From Nitrosovibrio tenuis (GTDB lineage Bacteria; Pseudomonadota; Gammaproteobacteria; Burkholderiales; Nitrosomonadaceae), in assembly GCF_900109785.1 (NCBI RefSeq), contig NZ_FOBH01000005.1:152365-216364 (forward strand): 64,000 bases of DNA. Direction: 5' to 3'. Position 1 is the stretch's first letter; every line of letters starts with the position of its first letter. The translations under genes and the position numbers were made by a program. Below are positions 1 through 7,881 of the stretch, piece after piece. The notes under the pieces were generated by a model. The model made no database searches, was not told the origin of the DNA, and worked only from the letters and a program-made list of their open reading frames with translations.

Positions 1-1
1 C

Positions 2-1530
2 AGCTTCGACGCGGGCGAAGCTGTCGAATCCCGGCTCAACGGCAGCAAAGGCGGAGGCAGCCCTTTGCCCGATTCCGTGCGCGGGTATATGGAACCCCGC
101 TTCGGGATGGATTTCAGCCATGTGCGCGTCCATACTGGCAGCGAAGCCGCACAGTTGAATCAGGATGTCGGTGCCAAGGCCTTTACGCACGGTTCACACA
201 TCTACTACGGCACCGGTAACAACCCAGCCAATCTTGAGCTCACCGCGCATGAACTCACGCATGTGGTACAGCAAACAGGCGATGAGCGACGGAAGGATGG
301 GGTCGACAACAGGCGTTTGCAATATCATAAGATAGAGCATCAAGTGGGTGTGCAACGCGTGCATCTTGACGCGGCCGGCCGCAAGGTTTTTGACTGCCCG
401 GAATTCTTGGGAGACAAGAAGCTTGAGGGGTGCCTCAACGATAAAGATCGATTACGTCCCTCAGAGCACGGTCCAACGGTTGCCAAAGTGCAGAAGGCAC
501 TTCTAAGAGATGGCGCCGATTTAGGAAAACGTGGAGTCGATGGAGATTACGGACCTGCGACCGCGCGAGCAGTTATGGCATTCAAAAAAAAGTATAAGCT
601 GGGCTTCGAGAAGTTCCCCGATGTCGGCCCGGGAACCATGGCTAAGCTTGATGAGCTATGCTTGCCAAGCCCGCAACCGCTTTGTCCGCCTTGCCCGGAG
701 GATCCCAGGACACCCGGCTGCCCGGCCTGCCCCCCCCTGCGACGCCTTGCCCGCCTTGCCCCGAGAGCCCCCGTACTGCCGGATGCCCACCCTGCCCGGA
801 ACCACCCGGGCCTGTGATACCGCCCAACGCTCCCCCTGGCTTTTGCGTCCCATTCGCAGACAAGGTGGAGGCATTAAAACAACACCCACTGATTGTGGCT
901 GCGATGTTCCTTTTCACAGACAAATTTGGTAAGGACGTACAAGACTTATGGATGAAGTATTTAAACAATCCGAAGTCTGGTACTAAGGGAACATTACCCC
1001 CTCGACAATTATTTGGAAACCAGTCGAGCCGTGTTGTAAACGAGTTCCGTCAAGATCCGGAAACTCAGAAGCAGAAGGATCGCATTATGAAATTGCTAGC
1101 TGATCGGGTCAGAAGTAATCCTGTCTTGACGCCACCACCTGGAGGATCGACGGCGCTTTTGGATTTCCGAACAGTGCTGAAGGACTCCGAACTCTTGGAT
1201 CTCCCCATGTCATTCGGAGATCCGGCGAATAAAATACCGGGCCTCATTGCTGGCGGTTTCGGTAAAGCTGCAAGCGATGCAGGAGACGACGTGCGCAACG
1301 CTGATGGTAAGTTTATAGCTACCAACCTCGGGTTGAACACACTTCAGATCCGCGCAACGTTCACGTTCGACGTTCTCGACTGTGTTGATTTTTGTCCTGG
1401 CGCTCCTGGCAGCGGCGCCGCCCTGGCAGTCACGATTCCAATGAGTAAACTGGAAGCGACACCGGACGTTCCAACCTATGATGTTCCGTTTGAAGTAATT
1501 TATGGGTTAAGTGACATACAAACGTTTTGA
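2..1530 (+). CDS. DUF4157 (eCIS core domain) toxin-like protein, 5'-partial and frameshifted
   Basis: The gene enters from the left edge in frame 2 and is cut there. It opens with a DUF4157 domain carrying the zinc-protease-like motif HELTHVVQQ, followed by a peptidoglycan-binding-1-like repeat (core DGDYGPATARAVMAF) and a Cys-Pro linker built from CPPCPE-type repeats. Within the linker frame 2 runs into unrelated sequence, while frame 1 continues the same CPPCPE pattern and then a C-terminal domain of about 230 residues ending in IYGLSDIQTF. The switch falls at a run of eight C at 730-737; nine C would restore one reading frame. DUF4157 proteins are known cargo or toxins of eCIS. The C-terminal domain is the likely effector part but I cannot assign an activity. 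The neighbour at 1806 is a paralogue. The break may be a sequencing error, a pseudogene or phase variation. Confidence 0.75.
730..737 (+). repeat. C8 homopolymer at the frameshift point
   Basis: Eight consecutive C lie exactly where the coding frame moves from frame 2 to frame 1 in the Cys-Pro linker. Adding one C gives a continuous protein through the CPPCPE repeats, so the tract is the simplest explanation of the break. Confidence 0.75.
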
Positions 1531-1805
1531 GTGAACAATACAGCTGTGCGAATGTCGCGAAACCGCCGTCCTGCCTGAACGATTTGCAAGAGATAGAGGA
1601 AGACTCAAAACCTGACACTACTTGACACTACTCTGGTATCAACTATTTTTAAATTGAGTTTGCCTTAAAAATCGACCGATAAGTCATGTATTGGGTCAAG
1701 TCATCAGTGCGCTAACGCCTCATTCGCGAATAGATCCAAAGCTTCGCAGGAACAAGCGATGCTTAGGTCCAGTCCAACGGTAATTACTTCGATCGATAAG
1801 GACTA

Positions 1806-3779
1806 ATGGTTATGCCTCAGCCGGTTATAACCAAATTACCGAAGCAGCAGCGGGTTTCCTCCCCTGCTCCGCGGCCAGCTCGTGTTCTATCGCCCCAACC
1901 AAAAAGCCCTCCACCTATCCTCCAATTGCAGCGGATGCTGGGCAATCGCCGTGTTGCCCAGTTGATTCGAGCTAAACGTATCACGCCTCAAGGAAAGATC
2001 ATCGGTATTCAGCGCAAGCTGACTGTAGGGGCCTCCAATGACCAGTACGAGCAGGAAGCCGATCACGTCGCACGCCAGGTGATGAGCATGTCCGATGCAA
2101 CTTCTTCGCATCTGATTCAGGCAGACTTTGCGGAAGAAGAAGAAAAAACTTTGCGAACAAAGCCACTGGCCGCCAACATCACTCCCTTGATTCAGGGACA
2201 ATTGCACGAAAATATCGAGGAATCGGAAGAGAAGAAAATGCCGCTCCAGGCGCGGTTTAGCGAGTGGGGTGAACGATTCACCCAGCGACAGACCATTCCC
2301 GAAGAGGAAGAGAAAAAACCGCCGATTCAAGCCCGAACTGAAGGATCAAAGTCCGACAGCTTCGAATCTGGGGCCGACATCGAATCGCAGCTTAACCAGA
2401 GCAAAGGCAGCGGTAGCCCGTTGCCGGACTCTGTGCGGGCGTATATGGAACCCCGGTTTGGGATGGGCTTTGGCCATGTGCACACGCATACCGGCAACGA
2501 AGCTGTGCAGATGAACCGCGACGTGGGAGCAAAGGCCTTCACTCATGGTTCGGATATTTACTACGGCGCAGGGAGTAGCCCAAGCAATCTGGAACTTACC
2601 GCGCACGAGCTTACTCATGTGGTACAGCAGACCGGAAGTGTGCCCCTCCAGCCGAAAAGGATGGATGAGGCCGCCCCATCCAACAAGGACTCATCCTTAC
2701 AGCGAGCCTGCCCGGCATGCGCTAGAGAGAAGAAAGAAAATGAAGAATCCCCGCTTCGCTCTCTTGCCATGCAAAGAACCATTGGCGATGGCCACGATTT
2801 TCCGGCGGGCAGCCGGTTTTCAGGGAACGCCACGCTGGAGGGCGTCTTTGATAATGAAAGGGTTTTGCAGACTGGAAGCTCTGGCGCACCTGTAACTCTG
2901 GTTCAGCAAGCGCTGATTAACCTGGGGTACCCGCTTCCCCGCTTCGGTGCGGATGGCGACTTTGGGGATGAGACAAGAAGAGCGGTAGATGCATTTCAAC
3001 GCGATGTTGGTCTTGTTTTCGACGGTAGGGTGGGTTTTCGAACCATTGATTTCCTCGACAAAAAGGATAGGGGGGTAGAAGTTGCCCCGCCTGCGCGGCC
3101 CGTGGTAGCCAATGCACCTTTTAACGTCGCCAATGCTATAGCCGTGCCGGGCGCCGCCCCTTCCAACGCTCTTGGACCAGGTGTTTGGGGACTGACCTTT
3201 CCTGAGAATGTCCAAGTCACGATAGATGTTTTCGACAATGCTGGCGTTTGGCAACCTGTGTTAACCGGTGTAACCGGAAACTATTCACTTCAAACTCGTT
3301 TACTCCCGGGAGTAACCGAAGTGACAGGGCCTGCGGGAAATACAACGGCTGCAAACTATTGCGCCCAGATTAATGACTTGAACAGTCTGACTCATGCTGC
3401 GGCAGCCTGGTTCATGCTTTCTGCTGTGCTTGCCCACGAAAGAGTTCATGCAAGGCAGTTCCGTGCCGCCCTCATTGATCCCTCCGTAATTGCTCCACTC
3501 GAAGTCGCCATAGAGGCAATAACGGTACCCGTTACCATTTTCACACCCACTGCGGGAGTTGCGGAATTCTTCATCAGAGCAAACCCGGCGTTTACCACGG
3601 CGCTCAACACTGCCCAAGCCAACTGGCTTGCACAGATACTGGTACTGGTTGTCAACGACCATAACCCTGGGGGCACTGCCGACACGGAGGAACATGCCAT
3701 AGTCGACCCAATGAGAAGAAGAATTTGCCAGCATGCGAGGGCTAATGGTTGGCCTGCGTGCCCGCCGCTTTGTCCCTAG
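1806..3779 (+). CDS. DUF4157 (eCIS core domain) protein with peptidoglycan-binding repeat and C-terminal HExxH domain
   Basis: This 657-residue protein begins with a Pro-rich segment and the block IQRKLTVGASNDQYEQEAD (about residues 68-86), which is typical of DUF4157 cargo. Glu/Lys-rich spacers follow, then DUF4157 at about 204-277 with HELTH at 267-271. A peptidoglycan-binding-1-like unit lies at 352-418, and a C-terminal domain runs from about 440 to 657. The C-terminal domain contains HERVH at 544-548, a second HExxH zinc-peptidase signature, and Cys residues clustered at the end. DUF4157 and its flanks closely match the preceding gene, so the two are tandem paralogues with different C-termini, as expected for toxin variants carried by an eCIS. 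AAGGA lies just before the ATG; the ATG at 1812 is an equally possible start. Toxin activity is inferred, not shown. Confidence 0.8.
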   Translation: MVMPQPVITKLPKQQRVSSPAPRPARVLSPQPKSPPPILQLQRMLGNRRVAQLIRAKRITPQGKIIGIQRKLTVGASNDQYEQEADHVARQVMSMSDATSSHLIQADFAEEEEKTLRTKPLAANITPLIQGQLHENIEESEEKKMPLQARFSEWGERFTQRQTIPEEEEKKPPIQARTEGSKSDSFESGADIESQLNQSKGSGSPLPDSVRAYMEPRFGMGFGHVHTHTGNEAVQMNRDVGAKAFTHGSDIYYGAGSSPSNLELTAHELTHVVQQTGSVPLQPKRMDEAAPSNKDSSLQRACPACAREKKENEESPLRSLAMQRTIGDGHDFPAGSRFSGNATLEGVFDNERVLQTGSSGAPVTLVQQALINLGYPLPRFGADGDFGDETRRAVDAFQRDVGLVFDGRVGFRTIDFLDKKDRGVEVAPPARPVVANAPFNVANAIAVPGAAPSNALGPGVWGLTFPENVQVTIDVFDNAGVWQPVLTGVTGNYSLQTRLLPGVTEVTGPAGNTTAANYCAQINDLNSLTHAAAAWFMLSAVLAHERVHARQFRAALIDPSVIAPLEVAIEAITVPVTIFTPTAGVAEFFIRANPAFTTALNTAQANWLAQILVLVVNDHNPGGTADTEEHAIVDPMRRRICQHARANGWPACPPLCP

Positions 3780-3788
3780 TTTTTGCTG

Positions 3789-4481
3789 ATGAAAACAACA
3801 GTTCAGACGCTACTGCTTGTATCAATACTGCAAATGGCTCAATCGATCAGCGCAAAAGATTCCGATCAGATCAAGTGCCCGAAAACAAATGAGTCGCACA
3901 TGAAAACTATAAGTTTTTTTGACCTTAAAAGCATCGATCATTTAGGTAAAGACATTGCCGCGTTTTCGGCCATGCTAAATATCGCCGAGGTACAGGCTGT
4001 TTCAAACGGCGGTATTAATCTCGAACTCAGCTTGCGATATGAAGGGACCGATAGCATAGAAATTCATAATCCCCTGTATTTTGTCCAGTATATTTTGGCA
4101 GGAAGTGACAAGACTCAGCTATTTAATAATACAAAACCACCCATTCCTTTGATTAACCGACAAGGCCCGATCGACCCAAACATCGATTTTAGTTTTAATA
4201 TTTTAGGAATACAAAAAAACGGGGAAAACCAGAATATCCATGAACAAGTAAATGTGCCAACCCTTACTTTTAATAAAAGTGATAGGCAAAGCTATTTCCT
4301 TCAAATCTCAAAATATTTAAATCAGCGAACCCGGCAACCTGAAGATATACCGGAAGGAATATATCAATTGGAAGTGATCTTTTCGATCATTAATGCGGGC
4401 AAGGGAGCCAATGGACCCCAAAGCCGGACATTGAAAGCTCAGGATATTTCTATCAGGCTTCAAAAAGAAAGCGGAAACTGA
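3789..4481 (+). CDS. Hypothetical secreted protein, AT-rich
   Basis: I do not recognise this 230-residue protein. It starts 9 bp after the DUF4157 gene ends, with the ATG preferred over a TTG two codons upstream. The N-terminus MKTTVQTLLLVSILQMAQS reads as a signal peptide with cleavage after SISA. The rest is predicted soluble and rich in beta-type sequence, with no cysteine cluster or transmembrane segment. Its base composition is clearly more AT-rich than the flanking genes, a sign of separate ancestry. Position directly behind a toxin-like gene makes an accessory or immunity role conceivable, but nothing in the sequence proves it. Confidence 0.55.
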   Translation: MKTTVQTLLLVSILQMAQSISAKDSDQIKCPKTNESHMKTISFFDLKSIDHLGKDIAAFSAMLNIAEVQAVSNGGINLELSLRYEGTDSIEIHNPLYFVQYILAGSDKTQLFNNTKPPIPLINRQGPIDPNIDFSFNILGIQKNGENQNIHEQVNVPTLTFNKSDRQSYFLQISKYLNQRTRQPEDIPEGIYQLEVIFSIINAGKGANGPQSRTLKAQDISIRLQKESGN

Positions 4482-4576
4482 GATTATCGAAACCGAATTT
4501 CCATATCCCCATGCGCTCGGTCATAACCTAACCAAGATAGAGAACCAAAAAAGAATTATTTTATGGAGTGTTCGAT

Positions 4577-4966
4577 ATGCCCCAACATGTGTGTAATGGC
4601 GCAACGCTAATGTGCAGCTTCGGCGTTGCGCCCGGTCAGTTAACTGTGTTGCCCGTCAACAGGGTTAATACAAGCAGCCAGCCGGCAGCTACCATTATGG
4701 ACCATCAGCCCATGGTCAATATCGCGCCGTTTGGGATGTGCATGAGCCTGGCCAACCCGGCGGTAGCCGCCGCAACAACGGCAGCTTTAGGGGTGCTCAC
4801 GCCGCAGCCGTGCATTCCCGTCACGGTAAGCCCATGGGTACCTGGCGCAACCACCGTACTGCTCGGCAACCAGCCCGCGCTGGATAACACGTGTACGCTC
4901 AACTGCATGTGGGGCGGCATTATCCAGGTTGCCGTACCTGGACAGTTTACCGAACTCATTCCCTGA
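4577..4966 (+). CDS. PAAR-like protein (DUF4280)
   Basis: This 129-residue protein has the pattern of the DUF4280 PAAR-like family: MPQHVCNGATLMCSFG at the N-terminus, the conserved PAATIMDHQPMVNI block, a central GVLTPQPCIPVT segment and a late CMWGG motif. PAAR-like proteins sharpen the spike tip of contractile injection systems, and DUF4280 members occur with eCIS and type VI-like loci. The six cysteines fit metal binding. I chose ATG 4577 because GGAG lies eight bases before it; a GTG nine bases upstream overlaps that site. Its position behind two DUF4157 genes supports an injection-system cargo or tip module, but no sheath, tube or baseplate gene is visible here. Confidence 0.8.
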   Translation: MPQHVCNGATLMCSFGVAPGQLTVLPVNRVNTSSQPAATIMDHQPMVNIAPFGMCMSLANPAVAAATTAALGVLTPQPCIPVTVSPWVPGATTVLLGNQPALDNTCTLNCMWGGIIQVAVPGQFTELIP

Positions 4967-5202
4967 AATCTCGAGGCCCATGACCATGCAGACGGGCTGA
5001 CCCTTACCATTGTCTTAAAACACTCCTGCAGAACCGGCACTCTTCCCTTTTTCAACTCTTTATAGAGTTGACTATCAAGAGGTCAGCGGAAGTGATTTCT
5101 GACTTTCACGGAAGAGCGAATCTTCGCTCGATTCACATTCGCATTCCAAACGGAGGCTACCAAGATTTAGTCAAATCTGCCCGTCTCTCCACATTTATGC
5201 GC

Positions 5203-5301
5203 TTCGTTACCGAACTCTCCAACTGTGTATTGTTTACCCATTATTATTTACCCATGAGGTAAAAAGGGATTATCAAGCGGACACTATGTTCGTTACCGAA
5301 C
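5203..5301. promoter_or_regulatory. Two copies of TTCGTTACCGAAC, possible activator sites
   Basis: The 13-mer TTCGTTACCGAAC occurs at 5203-5215 and again at 5289-5301. Its core TTCG-TTAC-CGAA is a palindrome. The copies lie about 200 and 113 bp upstream of the sigma-54-like promoter at 5402, the usual distance range for enhancer sites of sigma-54 activators. That the downstream activator binds them is inference. Confidence 0.4.
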
Positions 5302-5401
5302 AGATATCGCCCCCTGCATCCACACATTCTTCACAAACTGGGCTAATCGAGAACACCGCCGGATGAATTGAGGCAAAATTCTTCCATAAACCGGTATGTG
5401 A

Positions 5402-5417
5402 TGGCGCTACCCTTGCG
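5402..5417 (+). promoter_or_regulatory. Putative sigma-54 promoter (TGGCGC-N5-TTGCG)
   Basis: TGGCGCTACCCTTGCG has GG and GC exactly ten bases apart, matching the -24/-12 pattern, with one deviation in each box from TGGCAC and TTGCW. It lies about 73 bp before the start of a sigma-54 activator gene, suggesting self-regulation. Confidence 0.45.
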
Positions 5418-5489
5418 AACAATCTTGCCATTTCCGCCTGGAGCAACAGAATTCGCCTGCTAACCGCCTGAAGGGAAAAGGGGACAATC

Positions 5490-6578
5490 ATGAACCAGGA
5501 AAAGGAAGGAAGCTGCAGCTCGCACAAAACCGAGTCTCGCCGCCCGGAAACATCGACGGGAGTAATTGCATTTAGCCGGGGAGGAGAAAATTTTTCCCTT
5601 TTAGGAAGATCCTCCGCTTTTTCGCAGATGCTTGCGCTCATTGATAAAGTTGCAAAAGTCCAGGCCCCGGTGCTCATCGAGGGAGAAACGGGGACGGGAA
5701 AAGAAATGGTCGCACGGGCAATACATTATCGCAGTGGCCACCGCGACCATGCCTTCGTTCCGATAAATTGCGGAGGATTTCCCGACAGTCTGATCGATAG
5801 CGAACTCTTCGGTCACGTCAAGGGAGCGTTCACGGATGCGAAAACCGACCAGCCCGGACTTGTGGAAACTGCAGCGGGCGGTACCCTTTTTCTGGATGAG
5901 GTTGATGCACTTACACCCAGGGCTCAGGTGACATTGCTGCGCTTTCTTCAGGACGGAAGCTATCGCCCGATCGGCGCGCGTGTCGAACGAAAGGCTCACG
6001 TTCGCGTCATAGCAGCTACAAACGGATGCCTGGACGATCTCATCAAGTCTCGTGCTTTTCGCAGCGATCTTCTGTACCGGCTTCGTGTACTCGGTCTGAA
6101 ACTGCCTCCCCTTCGTGAGCGCGGCGATGACGCGCTGCTATTGGCCAAAGCGTTTTTTGACCGGTGCAAGACGCAGTTCGATTGTATTGTCAAGGAACTG
6201 GACCAGGACAGCTGCAGCTGGTTTCGCCGCTACCCCTGGCCAGGCAATGTCCGGGAATTGGAGGGGTTGGTTTATCGTGGAACAGTGGTCTGCGACGACA
6301 CGACATTATGTCTCACGCCCCCCGCCATGTTTAGCCACGAGCGCAGGCATAGACCGGAGCGTCGCGCAACCGGCTTTTTCGAAGAGACATATTCGTCGGC
6401 GAAATCGAAAGTGTTGCAACAGTTTGAACGACAATATCTCAGTCAACTGATGGAGCGAGTGAGCGGGAACGTAAGTCAGGCTGCCCGCCTTGCGGGCAAG
6501 GAAAGACGCGCGCTTGGTAAGCTTCTAAAAAAGCACAGCATCACCACGCGGGATGGTATCAACTCTGACCCACCATGA
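5490..6578 (+). CDS. Sigma-54-dependent AAA+ transcriptional activator without receiver domain
   Basis: The 362-residue protein is an enhancer-binding protein reduced to its core. After about 38 N-terminal residues the AAA+ domain starts. It shows Walker A GETGTGKE (65-72), GAFTDA (112-117) in the place of the sigma-54-contacting GAFTGA loop, Walker B TLFLDEVDA (132-140), the arginine-finger region FRSDLLYRLRV (190-200) and PWPGNVREL (249-257). A Fis-type helix-turn-helix lies at about 322-350 (NVSQAARLAGKERRALGKLL). There is no receiver, PAS or GAF domain, so activity must be controlled by a partner or by expression. GAFTDA is a non-consensus loop and may affect sigma-54 contact. AAGGGGA precedes the ATG at a good distance. 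Two sigma-54-like promoters, at 5402 and 7104, are obvious candidate targets. Confidence 0.85.
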   Translation: MNQEKEGSCSSHKTESRRPETSTGVIAFSRGGENFSLLGRSSAFSQMLALIDKVAKVQAPVLIEGETGTGKEMVARAIHYRSGHRDHAFVPINCGGFPDSLIDSELFGHVKGAFTDAKTDQPGLVETAAGGTLFLDEVDALTPRAQVTLLRFLQDGSYRPIGARVERKAHVRVIAATNGCLDDLIKSRAFRSDLLYRLRVLGLKLPPLRERGDDALLLAKAFFDRCKTQFDCIVKELDQDSCSWFRRYPWPGNVRELEGLVYRGTVVCDDTTLCLTPPAMFSHERRHRPERRATGFFEETYSSAKSKVLQQFERQYLSQLMERVSGNVSQAARLAGKERRALGKLLKKHSITTRDGINSDPP

Positions 6579-6594
6579 GGCATTTTTGCCTCAT
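6575..6594 (+). terminator. Hairpin overlapping the activator stop codon
   Basis: ATGAGGCA-TTTT-TGCCTCAT forms a perfect 8-bp stem with a four-base loop; the activator's TGA lies inside it. No T tract follows, so factor-independent termination is uncertain. Confidence 0.35.
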
Positions 6595-7259
6595 CTCGCT
6601 AACATGCTGTATAGATAGCAAAATGACGAAGATCGTGCACAGACGAATCAAATGTGACGTATACAAGACTACCCGCCTGTTAGCGCATCCATGAGTTCTC
6701 AGACGAAATCCGTTTAAAGGCCTCCCATATTTCCCTGTATCCCTGCGTACATCCGTCCCGCTGCAAAGCTTGAACTGATCTTGCTGGGTAAAAAATTATG
6801 TGTGTGATTTTCAGTAGCGGGCTTAAGGCTCCACGTTAGTATTCTGCATTCTCCTTGCATCGATTCCTGGTTTTACCACCTTGGCTCAGCTTGGTTTCCT
6901 GATTCCCGCAGTGAAGCTCAAATTCCCCGACGAATGCACTTTCGCCGCGCCTGCTATCAAGCTTACTCTCCAAACGAAGCGTTTTAAGGGCCTGAATGGG
7001 GGCGTCGAGGATTTTTACGGCTCTGGACCGGAAACGAATTAGAGGAAGATGAATTATGTAATATGTCTTTACATTTAATGCGTTTTTGGCTATTTAATTT
7101 CTGTGGCACAAATATTGCTAAATAAAATATAGAAAGTCCTGCTGAACAAAATGGCGATCCGGGCTCGGAAAAAAGGGTCAGGAGGTGCCAGATACTAAGT
7201 ATCTGTATTGGACTAATGAGTTTTTGCCTCAACTCGCACTTCTTACTGGGCCTAGCGAT
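6579..7259. other. Long non-coding stretch before a sigma-54-driven gene
   Basis: About 680 bp with no supported gene. A 233-codon minus-strand frame here is a shadow with poor composition. The strongest element is the sigma-54 promoter at 7104. The first half contains nothing I recognise. Confidence 0.5.
7104..7119 (+). promoter_or_regulatory. Sigma-54 promoter (TGGCAC-N5-TTGCT)
   Basis: TGGCACAAATATTGCT matches the consensus TGGCAC-N5-TTGCW in every defined position, with GG and GC ten bases apart. It precedes the small gene at about 7260 and lies 0.5 kb downstream of a sigma-54 activator gene, making that activator the likely regulator. Confidence 0.75.
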
Positions 7260-7535
7260 ATGGTATCGGATTCCATACCCCCAGATCCCCGCCAGGAGAT
7301 CATGAAATACCTGCGTGCTCATCCTGCCGCTGCTGACACTGTGGATGGGATTATTCAATGGTGGCTGCCTATTCAGCGTTACGAAACCGCCAAGGATGTC
7401 ATTCAGAAAGCTTTGGACGACTTGATAAAGCAAGGCACCGTTGACTATGTGGATACCGGTAATGGCAGACGCATTTTCCGGTTGGCGCAGCACCGGGATG
7501 GGATCGAACCAACTGAAAATGAAGAGGTTCCGTGA
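7260..7535 (+). CDS. Small putative winged-helix protein
   Basis: I do not recognise the family. The frame is open from a GTG at 7185, but that GTG lies inside AGGAGG and cannot be served by it, so I took the first ATG, giving 91 residues; the start is uncertain. The core PRQEIMKYLRAHPAAADT, then DVIQKALDDLIKQGTVDYV and GNGRRIFRLAQ resembles a helix-helix-helix-wing arrangement of a winged-helix DNA-binding domain. The C-terminus is acidic. It follows a near-perfect sigma-54 promoter and is probably a regulator or adaptor in the same local circuit as the activator at 5490. Confidence 0.5.
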   Translation: MVSDSIPPDPRQEIMKYLRAHPAAADTVDGIIQWWLPIQRYETAKDVIQKALDDLIKQGTVDYVDTGNGRRIFRLAQHRDGIEPTENEEVP

Positions 7536-7881
7536 GTTGCCTTCTGGTTGGCATTTTTTTTCTGGCGCAACCTCATCGGATTTGCCGAAGTCCGCAGAGC
7601 AGTAATTTGCCCGCATGCATATGCCAAATCTTGTCTCTCGATGGAAGAATGCTGGCCTTCCCCATAAATTCCGTCCCCATAACATTCCAGCTTATCTTCT
7701 CCTTACTGATCTGGTCGAAGTTAACATGTTATCCAGATCCGGTTAGTTTTACTTATGCTTCAATTGCTGGTATCCAGCAATTCCCTGCGATTATGGTCGG
7801 CCGCATCATATATTTACCGGAAGATAGCGGAATTAAAGCGCCTCCAAGTCCGTTTCGCTGCTATGACGTGGAGCAGAGCGT
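7536..7881. other. Gap between convergent genes
   Basis: No supported gene. A 129-codon plus-strand frame runs into the convergent gene and lacks a credible start. A short TGCC/GGCA stem followed by T8 (7538-7561) could act as a weak terminator for the winged-helix gene. Confidence 0.4.
7538..7561 (+). terminator. Weak terminator candidate
   Basis: A short stem (TGCC/GGCA, 7538-7541 with 7550-7553) is followed at once by eight T, just after the stop of the winged-helix-like gene. The stem is too short for high confidence. Confidence 0.3.

Larger units (their letters stand above)
4967..5489. other. Intergenic region with repeated palindromes before the sigma-54 activator
   Basis: No convincing gene. 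A TTG-started 64-codon frame at 5068 has no ribosome site and is not supported. An 8-bp inverted repeat (TCAACTCT/AGAGTTGA, 5052-5071) has no T tract. The stretch also holds two copies of TTCGTTACCGAAC and a sigma-54-like promoter, listed separately. Confidence 0.5.

Noticed and set aside
5068..5262. 64-codon plus-strand frame upstream of the activator
   Set aside because: TTG start inside an inverted repeat, no ribosome site, composition unlike the neighbours.
6984..7685. 233-codon minus-strand frame
   Set aside because: Antisense to the winged-helix-like gene and the sigma-54 promoter, no ribosome site and no recognisable motif.
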